Notes under the pieces: generated by a model
The model's input: only the letters and a program-made list of their open reading frames with translations
Database searches by the model: none
Told to the model about the DNA's origin: nothing
Shown: positions 8,298 to 15,858 of the stretch, one piece after another
Layout of the letters: each line of letters begins with the position of its first letter
How positions within the stretch are numbered: the first letter of the stretch is position 1
Program-made: the position numbers and the translations under genes
DNA from: Candidatus Woesearchaeota archaeon
GTDB lineage: Archaea > Nanobdellota > Nanobdellia > Woesearchaeales > GW2011-AR9
NCBI GenBank assembly: GCA_018302605.1
Contig: JAGVZN010000011.1
Span: forward strand, 1 to 38,594
DNA length: 38,594 nt
Direction: 5' to 3'

Positions 8298-9437
8298 CTA
8301 GAATCTTACCTTAAATCTTTCCTGTACCGCCGCTTTTCGAATAAACCCGACTTCATCTTTCACGACATCATCAAAACGGAATGTCCCCGCCCTTGGCGGG
8401 ACTTCTACCAACTCCCAACGTAGGGAATCATCATCTGCTATCGCCACCCGTACATATCGTTTGGGGTTGGGGCGAAGAAGCTTTGTCTTGTCATCCAGGA
8501 GATACTCGTCCCTCCAGGTGCTGGGATGGATGATCACTCTCCCATCTTTCTCCTCGACATAACGCTCATGGATATGCCCCAAGACTAATACTTGCTTTTT
8601 TCGAATCAGCCTTCTTCTTTTCCACTTAAATTTTTCCACGATCGTATCTATCTCCCAATGAACTTTCTTAATCCGGCGATACACTTCCCGCAGCATTTCT
8701 TTGGGAAAATTATAGGTGGGGTCGTAATAATGACGGATTGGGAAATAGAGGATGCTCAGCAGGAAGTACTTTATTGACCGCCAGCTTAATTTCTTGACGA
8801 TTGCCTGATGATGAGAAAAGACAGCGGGTAAAGGGTTGATCCTTTCTAAAAAAGGGTGTTCTTCTTTCAAGACCATGAAGTTGCTGATCAGGCCGAAAGA
8901 CAGCCAGGGAATATTGAGGATCTGTTTCCCCCCGTAAAGATGGAATGGCTGCTTTGGTTTGATCTTATTCAGGAAATCATACTGCTGCCCGTGCTCGGCG
9001 TAGACTTCTTTGTATTGATATTGCAGGCGGAAAGAAATATTTTTCTTTCGGCTGAGATATTCTCTGATCTTTTGCTGGACGGCGGGAAAAAACAGGTCAT
9101 GATCATGATTCCCAATTATGAAATGCAGGCGGTTTTCTTTTTTCTTCACAAATTGTTTTAGTGCCTGAAAAACCAGCTCGTGTGCAGCATAGATCAATCC
9201 CAGTTTGGCCAGGGAAATCTCTTTGGTAATATGACGCGGATAGCTTCGTGTATTGCCGGAAATATATGGACATTTAAGGAAATCGAAGGTATCTCCATTC
9301 AATACCAGGTCAACCGGATGCTTGCGCTGGGCGAGCATGCGGATAAGCCGGGCAAGTGTCTTGTCGCTGATAAAATCATCAGTCAGCGTCCCTCCGCCAA
9401 GTTCAATATCTCCGATGATGATGATTTCTTTTTGCAT
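8298..9437 (-). CDS. Calcineurin-like metallophosphoesterase
   Basis: The 379-residue product has the five metal-binding blocks of the calcineurin-like superfamily: GDIELGGG (D10), NGDTFDF (D49), GNHDHD (N110, H111), AEHGQQYD (H149) and GHIHER (H288, H290). Order and spacing resemble UDP-diacylglucosamine hydrolase-like members, but archaea lack lipid A, so the substrate is unknown. A basic, aromatic central region (residues about 215-285, including KWKRRRLIRKK) could contact membrane or nucleic acid; this is inference. The start is the ATG at 9437. A tandem GAAGTTAGCC repeat sits just upstream (9461-9479). Confidence 0.88.
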   Translation of the reverse strand: MQKEIIIIGDIELGGGTLTDDFISDKTLARLIRMLAQRKHPVDLVLNGDTFDFLKCPYISGNTRSYPRHITKEISLAKLGLIYAAHELVFQALKQFVKKKENRLHFIIGNHDHDLFFPAVQQKIREYLSRKKNISFRLQYQYKEVYAEHGQQYDFLNKIKPKQPFHLYGGKQILNIPWLSFGLISNFMVLKEEHPFLERINPLPAVFSHHQAIVKKLSWRSIKYFLLSILYFPIRHYYDPTYNFPKEMLREVYRRIKKVHWEIDTIVEKFKWKRRRLIRKKQVLVLGHIHERYVEEKDGRVIIHPSTWRDEYLLDDKTKLLRPNPKRYVRVAIADDDSLRWELVEVPPRAGTFRFDDVVKDEVGFIRKAAVQERFKVRF

Positions 9438-9544
9438 GGGAAGAATAACTGTTGACCCGAAGTTAGCCTGAAGTTAGCCGTTCTGGTTATTTTGGGAGTA
9501 TCTTTTCTTCTATTTAAGATTTTCGACAGCAAGTATGTATTCAG

Positions 9545-9701
9545 TTAAGTCTGTGCGGGCTTGGTCAAGATGACCTGCCGAGCGCTGGCTTTGAGCAAGA
9601 GATTCAGAGTCTCGCTCATCCTAGAGAATATTTTTGGAGAGAAGTTGAACCCCCTTTCTGAGCGAGACGAGGCAGGCCGACCGGCCCAAGCACAGACTTA
9701 A
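9545..9701. repeat. Long imperfect inverted repeat
   Basis: The gap 9438-9751 (314 bases) has no gene. It holds a 157-bp hairpin with outer arms TTAAGTCTGTGC and GCACAGACTTAA. Further pairing includes CCTGCC against GGCAGG, and an inner pair GTCTCGCTCA (9610-9619) against TGAGCGAGAC (9659-9668). It shares no termini with the elements at 4636 and 12559. It could be an inserted element or a structured RNA. Confidence 0.5.
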
Positions 9702-9720
9702 TACCACATTTCGAGCAAAT

Positions 9721-9730
9721 ATTTTTATAC
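9721..9730 (+). promoter_or_regulatory. TATA box for the gene at 9752
   Basis: ATTTTTATAC lies 21-31 bases before the ATG at 9752, the usual archaeal distance for a leaderless mRNA. Confidence 0.45.
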
Positions 9731-9751
9731 CCGTTCAGGTTCTAAACTAAC

Positions 9752-10288
9752 ATGATAGAAATATTGGCATATAAAACTGCGGAAGAAGCAGAGCAGCAAT
9801 TAATAAATTACGAAGACGACAATAGAAAAGCCTTTGCAGAATTTAAGAAACCTCTGGCGGAGGGAGAAACACGTTCCGCGAGATTAGAAAGACAAAAGTA
9901 TTTTTTTGTTGTAGAATTAGGCGCACTTGTTGATGATGGCCCTGACAAGTATTGCGCTCACTCTCAGAATTTTCCCTTTGTAGGTTTTGATGATTGTTAT
10001 GATGATCTTCGGTCTTTAGCACAAGGAATAAAATCTGCTCTAGCGGGTCAAACGCCTCAAAATATTGAGGCTATTTTGTATACGGTTGAAGATCATGATG
10101 CTGAAAATAGAGAATGGAGAGAAACTGGGGAAGTAATCAGAGGATTTGTCGAAGGTTTGCGATTGGATAAAATTTATGGTCTGAATAGAGATCAATCTTT
10201 CTCGCAAGCACTTGAAGAGTTAAAAGATGCTGGGATCAGAGGATTGACTGAGCAAGAAAGAGAGGAGTTTGTGAGAGAATATACTTAG
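9752..10288 (+). CDS. Conserved-looking cytoplasmic protein of unknown function
   Basis: The 178-residue product begins MIEILAYKTAEEAEQQLINY and is acidic and soluble, with no membrane segment or signal peptide. It contains DDGPDKYCAHSQNFPFVGFDDCYDDL (positions about 61-86, two cysteines) and a helical C-terminus, LEELKDAGIRGLTEQEREEF. I recognise no family. A TATA box 21 bases upstream supports the ATG and independent transcription. A 39-bp palindromic repeat begins at its stop codon and may act as its terminator. Confidence 0.6.
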   Translation: MIEILAYKTAEEAEQQLINYEDDNRKAFAEFKKPLAEGETRSARLERQKYFFVVELGALVDDGPDKYCAHSQNFPFVGFDDCYDDLRSLAQGIKSALAGQTPQNIEAILYTVEDHDAENREWRETGEVIRGFVEGLRLDKIYGLNRDQSFSQALEELKDAGIRGLTEQEREEFVREYT

Positions 10289-10325
10289 AAGTTTGAATAA
10301 TTCAATTATTGATTTACAAACTTCT
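10287..10325 (+). repeat. 39-bp palindromic repeat, copy 1
   Basis: Nine-base inverted ends AGAAGTTTG and CAAACTTCT enclose 21 AT-rich bases. The same 39-bp unit occurs in opposite orientation at 14583-14621 with the same arms and length and a few internal differences. It begins inside the stop codon of the gene at 9752. Confidence 0.7.
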
Positions 10326-10494
10326 CTGCTGGTAAATAATTCTGTTTTGGATCTACTTCTTTTTTTCTCCCGCCGCAGTGAACAGAAAGCTATTTAAACT
10401 TTGAAAAGATTTCTCTGACGTTCAGGGTGTGGTAGAAAGAGGAGAGTGTGTTGTTCGTTTCTCTCCGTAAAAAATAAAAAAGGTAGTGTGAGCT

Positions 10495-10953
10495 ATGGCC
10501 ATCGAAAAAGAACTTCAGAATATCCGGCACGCCGTCGAGGAGCATCTTTCGGCAATTAACGAAAATACGGAAGAAATACAGAGCCTTTTTGATTATCTTA
10601 ACGAGGCCGAGATGAAGATGGACAAACTGTCCCAGCGCCTGGACCATTTGCAATTAAGCCTTGGTCATCCGATGGAGAAACCGGGCATTGCCCCGCTTAC
10701 CCATGTGGAAAGAAAAGTCTTCCTCGTCCTGTACACTGAAGAAACACCGTTATCCCAGAAAGAGATTGTCGAGCGTTCCGGCTTCTCTGCTGATTTTGTC
10801 CGTGAATGTATTTCTTCTTTGATCAAAAAGGGTGTGCCTCTGCAGCGCTCGTTCTTCAACGAGCAAATCTTCCTGCGTCTTGAACCGCAGTTCAAAGAGC
10901 TGCAGGCTAAGGAGAATTTGATTAATTTATCACTGCAGAGTTTTTTGGAGTAG
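10495..10953 (+). CDS. Coiled-coil plus winged-helix DNA-binding protein
   Basis: The 152-residue product has two parts. Residues 1-62 form a heptad-rich helix (EKELQNIRHAVEEHLSAINE and onward), probably a dimerising coiled coil. Residues about 70-140 form a helix-turn-helix/winged-helix unit: LTHVERKVFLVLYTEET, then LSQKEIVERSGFSADFVREC as the recognition region, and SSLIKKGVPLQRSF as the wing. This resembles archaeal MarR/Trm-type regulators, and it is probably a transcription regulator whose targets are unknown. A TATA-like TATTTAAAC at 10391-10399 lies about 100 bases upstream, so its mRNA probably has a real 5' leader of some 70 bases. Confidence 0.65.
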   Translation: MAIEKELQNIRHAVEEHLSAINENTEEIQSLFDYLNEAEMKMDKLSQRLDHLQLSLGHPMEKPGIAPLTHVERKVFLVLYTEETPLSQKEIVERSGFSADFVRECISSLIKKGVPLQRSFFNEQIFLRLEPQFKELQAKENLINLSLQSFLE

Positions 10954-10993
10954 ATTCTCGGTGTTACTTGGGAGTGATAATTATAACAAAAAG

Positions 10994-11003
10994 TTTATAA
11001 ACT
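10994..11003 (+). promoter_or_regulatory. TATA box for the PIN-RNA ligase operon
   Basis: TTTATAAACT ends 19 bases before the ATG at 11023, consistent with a leaderless transcript. Confidence 0.5.
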
Positions 11004-11022
11004 AACGTTCTCGTTACAATTT

Positions 11023-11715
11023 ATGTCACGCTATAAACCCGAATTGTTTCGTTACTTAAGAGAATATTTTGATGGCATGTCTAGCTTAGGCATAAAGCCC
11101 ATCCTCGTTCTTGATACTTCCAGTATCATTCAGCTTGAACAAGCATTTCGGCGAAAGCAAGGCTATGCTCGGGCATTTCAATTCATTGATCATTTAACTG
11201 CTACTGCGCCAGAACAAGATGCGTTTATTGTCGTTCCAGCTGGCGTAAAAGACGAAGTGACTCAGCATCATCTTTATCACTCTGTTAATAGAAGACCAGA
11301 AATTTCAAAAGAGACCGTTGATCGTCTAATTTTATCTCCAACTCAGCTTCAAAGTGTATCCTCATATCTTCAAACTGAACAAGGGGCTTCCAGAACGGAT
11401 ACTTTCCGCTACGAACTTCGGGGTCATTATCTGGAAAATATGACTGGAAAAAAAGCATCTGCTGATCCAATTTCACTAACTGATTGGGAAGTAATAGATA
11501 CTGCTCTCGCATCTACCGCCTATTCAGCTTCACACTTTAGACAAAATTCAGCTGTCGGTTCTCCCCATCCACTGTGGGGGTGTTATCGGGTGGCAGTTCT
11601 TACTGGTGATAAACACATCTCTTGGACATTGGGAGAAGCATTTAATATTCCGCGGGGGACTAGTCTTGCGGATTACGTTAGACCCATAAACACGCGAGGA
11701 TTTATCGTTGAATAA
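11023..11715 (+). CDS. PIN-domain ribonuclease-like protein
   Basis: The 230-residue product has the acidic residues of a PIN nuclease in order: LVLDTSSI (D31), PAGVKDEV (E78), SLTDWEVIDTAL (D154, D159) and VLTGDKH (D196). PIN domains cut single-stranded RNA with Mg2+ or Mn2+. At 230 residues it is longer than VapC toxins (about 130-150), with extra sequence between the second and third acidic blocks, so it is not a simple VapC. No small antitoxin precedes it. It is followed after one base by an RNA ligase-like gene, suggesting a cut-and-repair or RNA-processing pair. Confidence 0.75.
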   Translation: MSRYKPELFRYLREYFDGMSSLGIKPILVLDTSSIIQLEQAFRRKQGYARAFQFIDHLTATAPEQDAFIVVPAGVKDEVTQHHLYHSVNRRPEISKETVDRLILSPTQLQSVSSYLQTEQGASRTDTFRYELRGHYLENMTGKKASADPISLTDWEVIDTALASTAYSASHFRQNSAVGSPHPLWGCYRVAVLTGDKHISWTLGEAFNIPRGTSLADYVRPINTRGFIVE

Positions 11716-11716
11716 A

Positions 11717-12553
11717 ATGAATAGCGCTACCTTTAAATTTCCCTCCATTGAGGAAGAATATCGGGGTAGGAAGATAGTAGACCCAAATCTCTTTGTTTAT
11801 GAAAAAATTGACGGCAGCAATGTCTCTCTCCGCCAGTATGGCGGTAGAATTGTTCCCTGGAGCAGGGGTGGACCCATCGGTGGTGCTAATAAATTTTATT
11901 TTGATGATTATCGACGTTTTGTCTATGGCACATTAATTCCTCAGACCGGGATATTTGATCTTCCAGAAGAATTAATTCTTTTTGGCGAGTTTACCCATTC
12001 AGGCTTTGGTCATATTGACTATGGTCGAGAAAATACTAACCAATTCTTTGTTCTCGGCTTCTTCAATTGCGAGGAAAAGCGTTTTCTCATTCCGCAAGAG
12101 GTTGATGAGTGGACCAAACTTCTCGATCTTGACAATGTAGTCCGAAAAACACCTCTTCTTTGTCATGGCGAGATCAAGAAACGTGATCTCCATTCTCTTT
12201 TAGAACAAAGTCAGCTTTATACCGGCCCCCCAGAAGGTTTTGTTGTTCATCAATACAATCCGCGCTTTCCAAATGGTTTAAAGCTTCGGCGTTGTTATCA
12301 CCCGGATTTCCGTGAATCAACACCCTCATTAAAAGGAGCAGAGAAATATTTAACCGTAAAACGTTTTATTAAAGGCGGGCAGAGAGCGCTGATTGATGGA
12401 CAAGAAATAACTATTGGAGTTATTTTAGAAAATGTTGTTCAAGATGTTCTGAAAGAAAGAGATAATTCATTCAATGAAGAAAAATTGCGACAGAGCGTAG
12501 CTCAAAACAGAGATTTAGTGATGGATCGCGTTATACCCCTATTTCATTCATAA
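11717..12553 (+). CDS. RNA ligase family nucleotidyltransferase
   Basis: Counted from the ATG at 11717 (one base after the previous stop; an in-frame TTG at 11708 is less likely), the product has 278 residues. It has the ligase motifs of covalent nucleotidyltransferases: motif I EKIDGSN with the AMP-accepting K30, ILFGEF (E91), motif IV PEGFVVH (E173) and motif V GLKLRR (K189). This fits the Rnl2-like RNA_ligase family, which seals RNA 3'-OH/5'-phosphate nicks with ATP. The C-terminal portion (about 195-278) is helical and could be a substrate-binding add-on. Coupling to the PIN gene suggests linked cleavage and ligation. The ligase family is clear; the RNA target is unknown. Confidence 0.8.
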   Translation: MNSATFKFPSIEEEYRGRKIVDPNLFVYEKIDGSNVSLRQYGGRIVPWSRGGPIGGANKFYFDDYRRFVYGTLIPQTGIFDLPEELILFGEFTHSGFGHIDYGRENTNQFFVLGFFNCEEKRFLIPQEVDEWTKLLDLDNVVRKTPLLCHGEIKKRDLHSLLEQSQLYTGPPEGFVVHQYNPRFPNGLKLRRCYHPDFRESTPSLKGAEKYLTVKRFIKGGQRALIDGQEITIGVILENVVQDVLKERDNSFNEEKLRQSVAQNRDLVMDRVIPLFHS

Positions 12554-12558
12554 AATAA

Positions 12559-12721
12559 TTGTATTTGTTTAGCTTTCCTGACAGGCCGTGCATCCGTGCG
12601 GAAATCTGCTCCTGTTTTGTCTGCATCTCGCTAGAGTTCCAAATGATTTCCGCACCAAGCGAGGATTAAAGCATCTTCGGATGCACTTTGTGGCCTTGCC
12701 GCCAGCTAAACAAATACAAAT
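12559..12721. mobile_element. MITE-like inverted-repeat element, copy 2
   Basis: A 163-bp element with termini ATTGTATTTGTTTAGCT and AGCTAAACAAATACAAAT, the same family as 4636-4859 (shared CAGGCCGTG at left and GGCCTTGCCGCCAGC at right). The inside differs from copy 1; it holds its own palindrome, GTGCGGAAATC against GATTTCCGCAC, and GCATCCG against CGGATGC. It starts five bases after the ligase stop and ends 13 bases before the radical SAM start. It encodes nothing visible. Confidence 0.65.
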
Positions 12722-12734
12722 AATGAGATAAACC

Positions 12735-13946
12735 ATGACCACCGTCACTTTCGAAACCATCACCTTCCGTGCCGACAACGAATTCGTCCACGTTGACCTT
12801 CTCCGCTCGTACACGACTAAAATTCTGAACGAAGAACTGCGAGCCATCGCACCATTTACCATCACTTCCCCTCATCAAATCACCTTTGAAAACATTCCCG
12901 TTAAAAGAGCCGAAACAAAATTCTTCTCTCTCCTCACTAAATCGTTTGAAAATCTTACCACAAAACTCACCGGCAATCCCGCCACCTACATCCACCGCAA
13001 TTCGGGGATTCCTTTAATCGGCAACGTTGCGTTTGGCATCGTCTATCGCGGCTCGTCAATCATTGAAATCAAGACGAATAACGGTTGCAATTTGGATTGT
13101 GTTTATTGCTCTATCGCCGAAGGGCTTTCTTCTCGAAAACATGATTTTGTCATTGAAAAAGATTATCTACTGGACGAATTGGATCGGCTATTAGAGTTTG
13201 TTGGCGAACCAGTAGAGATCCACATCGGCGTACAGGGAGAGCCTTTCCTCTATGGCGACATGGAAAATCTCATCGGAGATTTGCAGGAGATAGAGCAAGT
13301 TCATACTATCTCCATTGACACCAACGGTACTCTGCTCAGCAAGCAGATGATCGATCGTCTGGCTCATTGTACGAAACTGCAATTAAATCTGTCGCTCGAT
13401 GCCCTCGATGATGAAACGGCAAAAGACGTCGCCGGAGTGAAGAGCTATAATGTCAAGTATGTCCAAGAGATTATCGCGTATGCCTGCTCAAAGTTGAAAG
13501 TAATTGTCGCGCCAGTGCTCACTCCCGGCTTCAATGAGCAGGAGATGGAAAAAATTATTCTCTTTGTCAAATCACTCCCCATTCAACCGATTCTGGGCAT
13601 TCAAAACTTCCTGCGCTATAAAGCGGGTCGCAATCCCGGGAAAGAAATGTCTTGGGAAGATTTTTACACACTTTTAAAAAATCTGGAGCAGAAACATGAG
13701 ATTAAACTTCGTCTTGACAAAACTGATTTTGCCGTCCGGGAGACAAAAGAACTGCCCAAGCCATTTAAAGAGGGAGATATTATTCCGGCAGTGATCAAAT
13801 GTCCCGATCGCTTCCCAAATTCTGTTCTTGCTGTTGCCCGCGGCCGATCAATTTCTGTTCCAAGCTGTTCTTTTCAGAAAGATAAACAAATCAAAGTAAA
13901 GATCTTGCGGGATAAACACAACATTTTTGTGGGGAAGTTGGTGTAA
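12735..13946 (+). CDS. Radical SAM protein
   Basis: The 403-residue product has the radical SAM iron-sulfur motif CNLDCVYC (C118, C122, C125) after a 110-residue N-terminal extension. It continues with family strands GVQGEPFLYGDME, ISIDTNGTL and LNLSLDALDDETA. The C-terminal 60 residues (from about PDRFPNSVLAVARGRSISVP) look like a small beta domain, TRAM-like, that could bind RNA; this is inference. The substrate is unknown; archaeal relatives are annotated only as radical SAM proteins. The ATG at 12735 is close behind the inverted-repeat element, whose right end may supply the promoter region (AATAATGAGATAAACC). Confidence 0.82.
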   Translation: MTTVTFETITFRADNEFVHVDLLRSYTTKILNEELRAIAPFTITSPHQITFENIPVKRAETKFFSLLTKSFENLTTKLTGNPATYIHRNSGIPLIGNVAFGIVYRGSSIIEIKTNNGCNLDCVYCSIAEGLSSRKHDFVIEKDYLLDELDRLLEFVGEPVEIHIGVQGEPFLYGDMENLIGDLQEIEQVHTISIDTNGTLLSKQMIDRLAHCTKLQLNLSLDALDDETAKDVAGVKSYNVKYVQEIIAYACSKLKVIVAPVLTPGFNEQEMEKIILFVKSLPIQPILGIQNFLRYKAGRNPGKEMSWEDFYTLLKNLEQKHEIKLRLDKTDFAVRETKELPKPFKEGDIIPAVIKCPDRFPNSVLAVARGRSISVPSCSFQKDKQIKVKILRDKHNIFVGKLV

Positions 13947-13969
13947 GATGGAAGAAGAATTACCGGAGA

Positions 13970-13987
13970 AGCTAAACAAATACAAAT
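13970..13987 (+). repeat. Solitary terminus of the MITE-like family
   Basis: AGCTAAACAAATACAAAT matches the right end of the 12559-12721 element exactly, but no left end is present nearby. It overlaps the first ATG of the following methyltransferase gene. It is probably a remnant of an excised or decayed copy. Confidence 0.55.
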
Positions 13988-14537
13988 GATGACTCCATTT
14001 TCTTCTGTGGCCTTTGAATATCATCCACTCAGAGATTCTTCATTTACAGAAATATCCCGGGCAGGCCTCATCTGGCATCATCTAATGGACTTATACGCTT
14101 CTCAATATGATCTTTCGATCAGAACTGCGTTAGACCTTGGCACGGGATTTGGACACATTGTTACCGTTGGTTCCCAGAGATTTGGTATTGATGTTATTGG
14201 AATGGATCTCCGCCGCGCTGTTTATCAAGGACCAGCAGAACGATTCGTAGAACATGATATTATGACGCCTTGGCCTTTTGCGAGTGGTCGTTTTGATCTC
14301 GTTTTAGAATGCTTACTCTTTGATGATCTAGTCGGCCTTCAGAAAAAACAGAAACAAGATGTTACATCGCATCTTTCTTCTGAAATTGATCGTGTTGTTC
14401 GTAAAAGGGGATATTTTTTCTCCCACTCGTCTTCTTCAAGAGACCTCATTTTGCCATCATTCGAGTTATTAGCAGATGATCGGTCATTTAGATTATATCA
14501 AAAGAGAAGTTTGAAAAAGAGTAATTTTGGCGAATAG
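13986..14537 (+). CDS. Class I SAM-dependent methyltransferase
   Basis: The 183-residue product has the Rossmann methyltransferase motifs: ALDLGTGFGHIVTVG (motif I, residues about 48-62), DVIGMDLR (motif II) and EHDIMTPWPFASGRFDLVLE (motif III and IV region). The substrate is unknown. The start is either ATG at 13986 or the adjacent ATG at 13989. It follows the radical SAM gene after 39 bases that include a remnant repeat terminus. A hairpin, GTAATTTTGGC (14521-14531) with GCCAAAATTAC (14552-14562), spans its stop codon and probably ends the transcript. Confidence 0.78.
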   Translation: MMTPFSSVAFEYHPLRDSSFTEISRAGLIWHHLMDLYASQYDLSIRTALDLGTGFGHIVTVGSQRFGIDVIGMDLRRAVYQGPAERFVEHDIMTPWPFASGRFDLVLECLLFDDLVGLQKKQKQDVTSHLSSEIDRVVRKRGYFFSHSSSSRDLILPSFELLADDRSFRLYQKRSLKKSNFGE

Positions 14538-14562
14538 GTTGTTTATTTCTAGCCAAAATTAC
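14521..14562 (+). terminator. Hairpin spanning the methyltransferase stop codon
   Basis: Perfect 11-base arms, GTAATTTTGGC and GCCAAAATTAC, enclose the TAG stop and a T-rich loop. It lies between convergent genes, so termination or 3'-end protection is plausible. Confidence 0.45.
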
Positions 14563-14582
14563 GCCCATTTCAAATTCTCTTG

Positions 14583-14621
14583 AGAAGTTTGTAGATAAAT
14601 CATTGAATTATTCAAACTTCT
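14583..14621 (-). repeat. 39-bp palindromic repeat, copy 2 (inverted)
   Basis: Its reverse complement matches the unit at 10287-10325: arms AGAAGTTTG/CAAACTTCT and shared core AATAATTCAAT. It sits in the 110-bp gap between the convergent methyltransferase and VWA genes. Confidence 0.7.
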
Positions 14622-14647
14622 CAAAAGAGAGGATAGTTTAACTGCCC

Positions 14648-15781
14648 CTACTTTCCCGTCATCAAAAAATGCTGCAGCGCATCAGCAATATCATCTCTCT
14701 GATACAATTTTGCCGCGCGTATTTTTGCGCTGGCCAAAGCGGACGTTCCCTCTAATTTAAAGAACTTTTTGAGGTCATGCAAATAATGCCCTTCATCTTT
14801 TCCTGATCCTCGGCATTGGCCGTAGCCAAACATATTTACCGCAGGAAGCAGATGTTTTTCCAGAAGTTCAAAAGAAGCGGCTGTATCTTCTCTTCCCATA
14901 TTATCTCCATCGGAGAAATGGAATGGATAAATATTATATACTTGGGGCGGGTATTCCTGTGAGATAATCTCCCAACAAAGCTCATACGCCGGGGCAAATG
15001 CCGTCCCCCCGCTGGAGCTCGTCTGAAAGAAAGCATCCCGATCAACTTCTCTTGCTTCTGTATCATGGATGAGATAACGTTCTTCCACCCCATGATAAAA
15101 TCGCTGCAGCCAAGCGCTTAACCAGAACGCCGTTGTGCGCACGAGCTCTTTTTCTTGTTCACCCATCGAGCCCGAAACATCGATCATATAGATCAGAACC
15201 GCATTTGTCTGGGGCGTAGGAACTTTTTCCAAAGCTCTATATCTCATGTCCTCTTTGATCGGGATAACTCTTGGGTTCGTGGGATCATACGACCCTTCGC
15301 CGAGCTGCCGCTGCAATGCTCTCCGATAACCTCGGGCAAAACTTCGTCGTGTTTGCGGCCCAACCCGTGAAATCCCTTTTACTTTGTACTTATCGCTGAT
15401 AATCTTATCCTCTCCTTTCGGTTCAATATTAGGCAGGCCCAATTCTTCGCCAAACAAATCGACAAGATCATCAAGAGAAACATCGACTTCCAGCTGATGC
15501 TCACCCGGCTGGTTTCCTGCCGACTGATCTCCGTCCTGCCTTCCGCCATCCCCGTCTTGGTCAATAAGATCTCCGATGTCGCCATCTCCTTGACCGACAC
15601 CCCCCTGCTCTCGTTCTCCGAAACGGAAGCGAGGCAGTTCGATGTGCGGGAGGGGGATCTTTATTTCTTTCCCTCCTTGCCGGCCGAAGAGATCGCCGTT
15701 CCCGATATATTCTTTGAGATTATTCCGAATGATCCCTTTGACAATCTGCCGGAAGCGTTGTGCATCCCTTTCGATTCTCAT
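14648..15781 (-). CDS. DUF444 (YhbH/YeaH-like) von Willebrand A domain protein
   Basis: From the ATG at 15781 the product has 378 residues; an in-frame TTG at 15829 would add 16, but ATG-MRIERDAQRF is the better start. It resembles the YeaH/YhbH family: RDAQRFRQIVKG at the N-terminus, a Gly/Asp-rich linker (GQGDGDIGDLIDQDGDGG), LDDLVDLFGEELGLPN, and a C-terminal VWA domain with the metal site DVSGSMG and FHFSDGDN. In bacteria this protein is encoded with the PrkA serine kinase and SpoVR as a stress or sporulation set; neither partner lies in this window. Its role in archaea is unknown. Confidence 0.82.
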   Translation of the reverse strand: MRIERDAQRFRQIVKGIIRNNLKEYIGNGDLFGRQGGKEIKIPLPHIELPRFRFGEREQGGVGQGDGDIGDLIDQDGDGGRQDGDQSAGNQPGEHQLEVDVSLDDLVDLFGEELGLPNIEPKGEDKIISDKYKVKGISRVGPQTRRSFARGYRRALQRQLGEGSYDPTNPRVIPIKEDMRYRALEKVPTPQTNAVLIYMIDVSGSMGEQEKELVRTTAFWLSAWLQRFYHGVEERYLIHDTEAREVDRDAFFQTSSSGGTAFAPAYELCWEIISQEYPPQVYNIYPFHFSDGDNMGREDTAASFELLEKHLLPAVNMFGYGQCRGSGKDEGHYLHDLKKFFKLEGTSALASAKIRAAKLYQRDDIADALQHFLMTGK

Positions 15782-15829
15782 TTTTCCACACAGAGACTTC
15801 TTACCTATTAAACTTTTTGACAGGAACAA

Positions 15830-15840
15830 TTAAAAATAAT
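15830..15840 (+). promoter_or_regulatory. TATA-like box for the gene at 15859
   Basis: TTAAAAATAAT lies 19-29 bases before the ATG at 15859, in the gap between divergent genes. Confidence 0.4.
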
Positions 15841-15858
15841 CTATTTATTTGGTCATAG

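Noticed and set aside
11023-11715. VapC toxin with VapB antitoxin
   Set aside because: No small antitoxin gene is adjacent and the protein is much longer than VapC; the neighbour is an RNA ligase.
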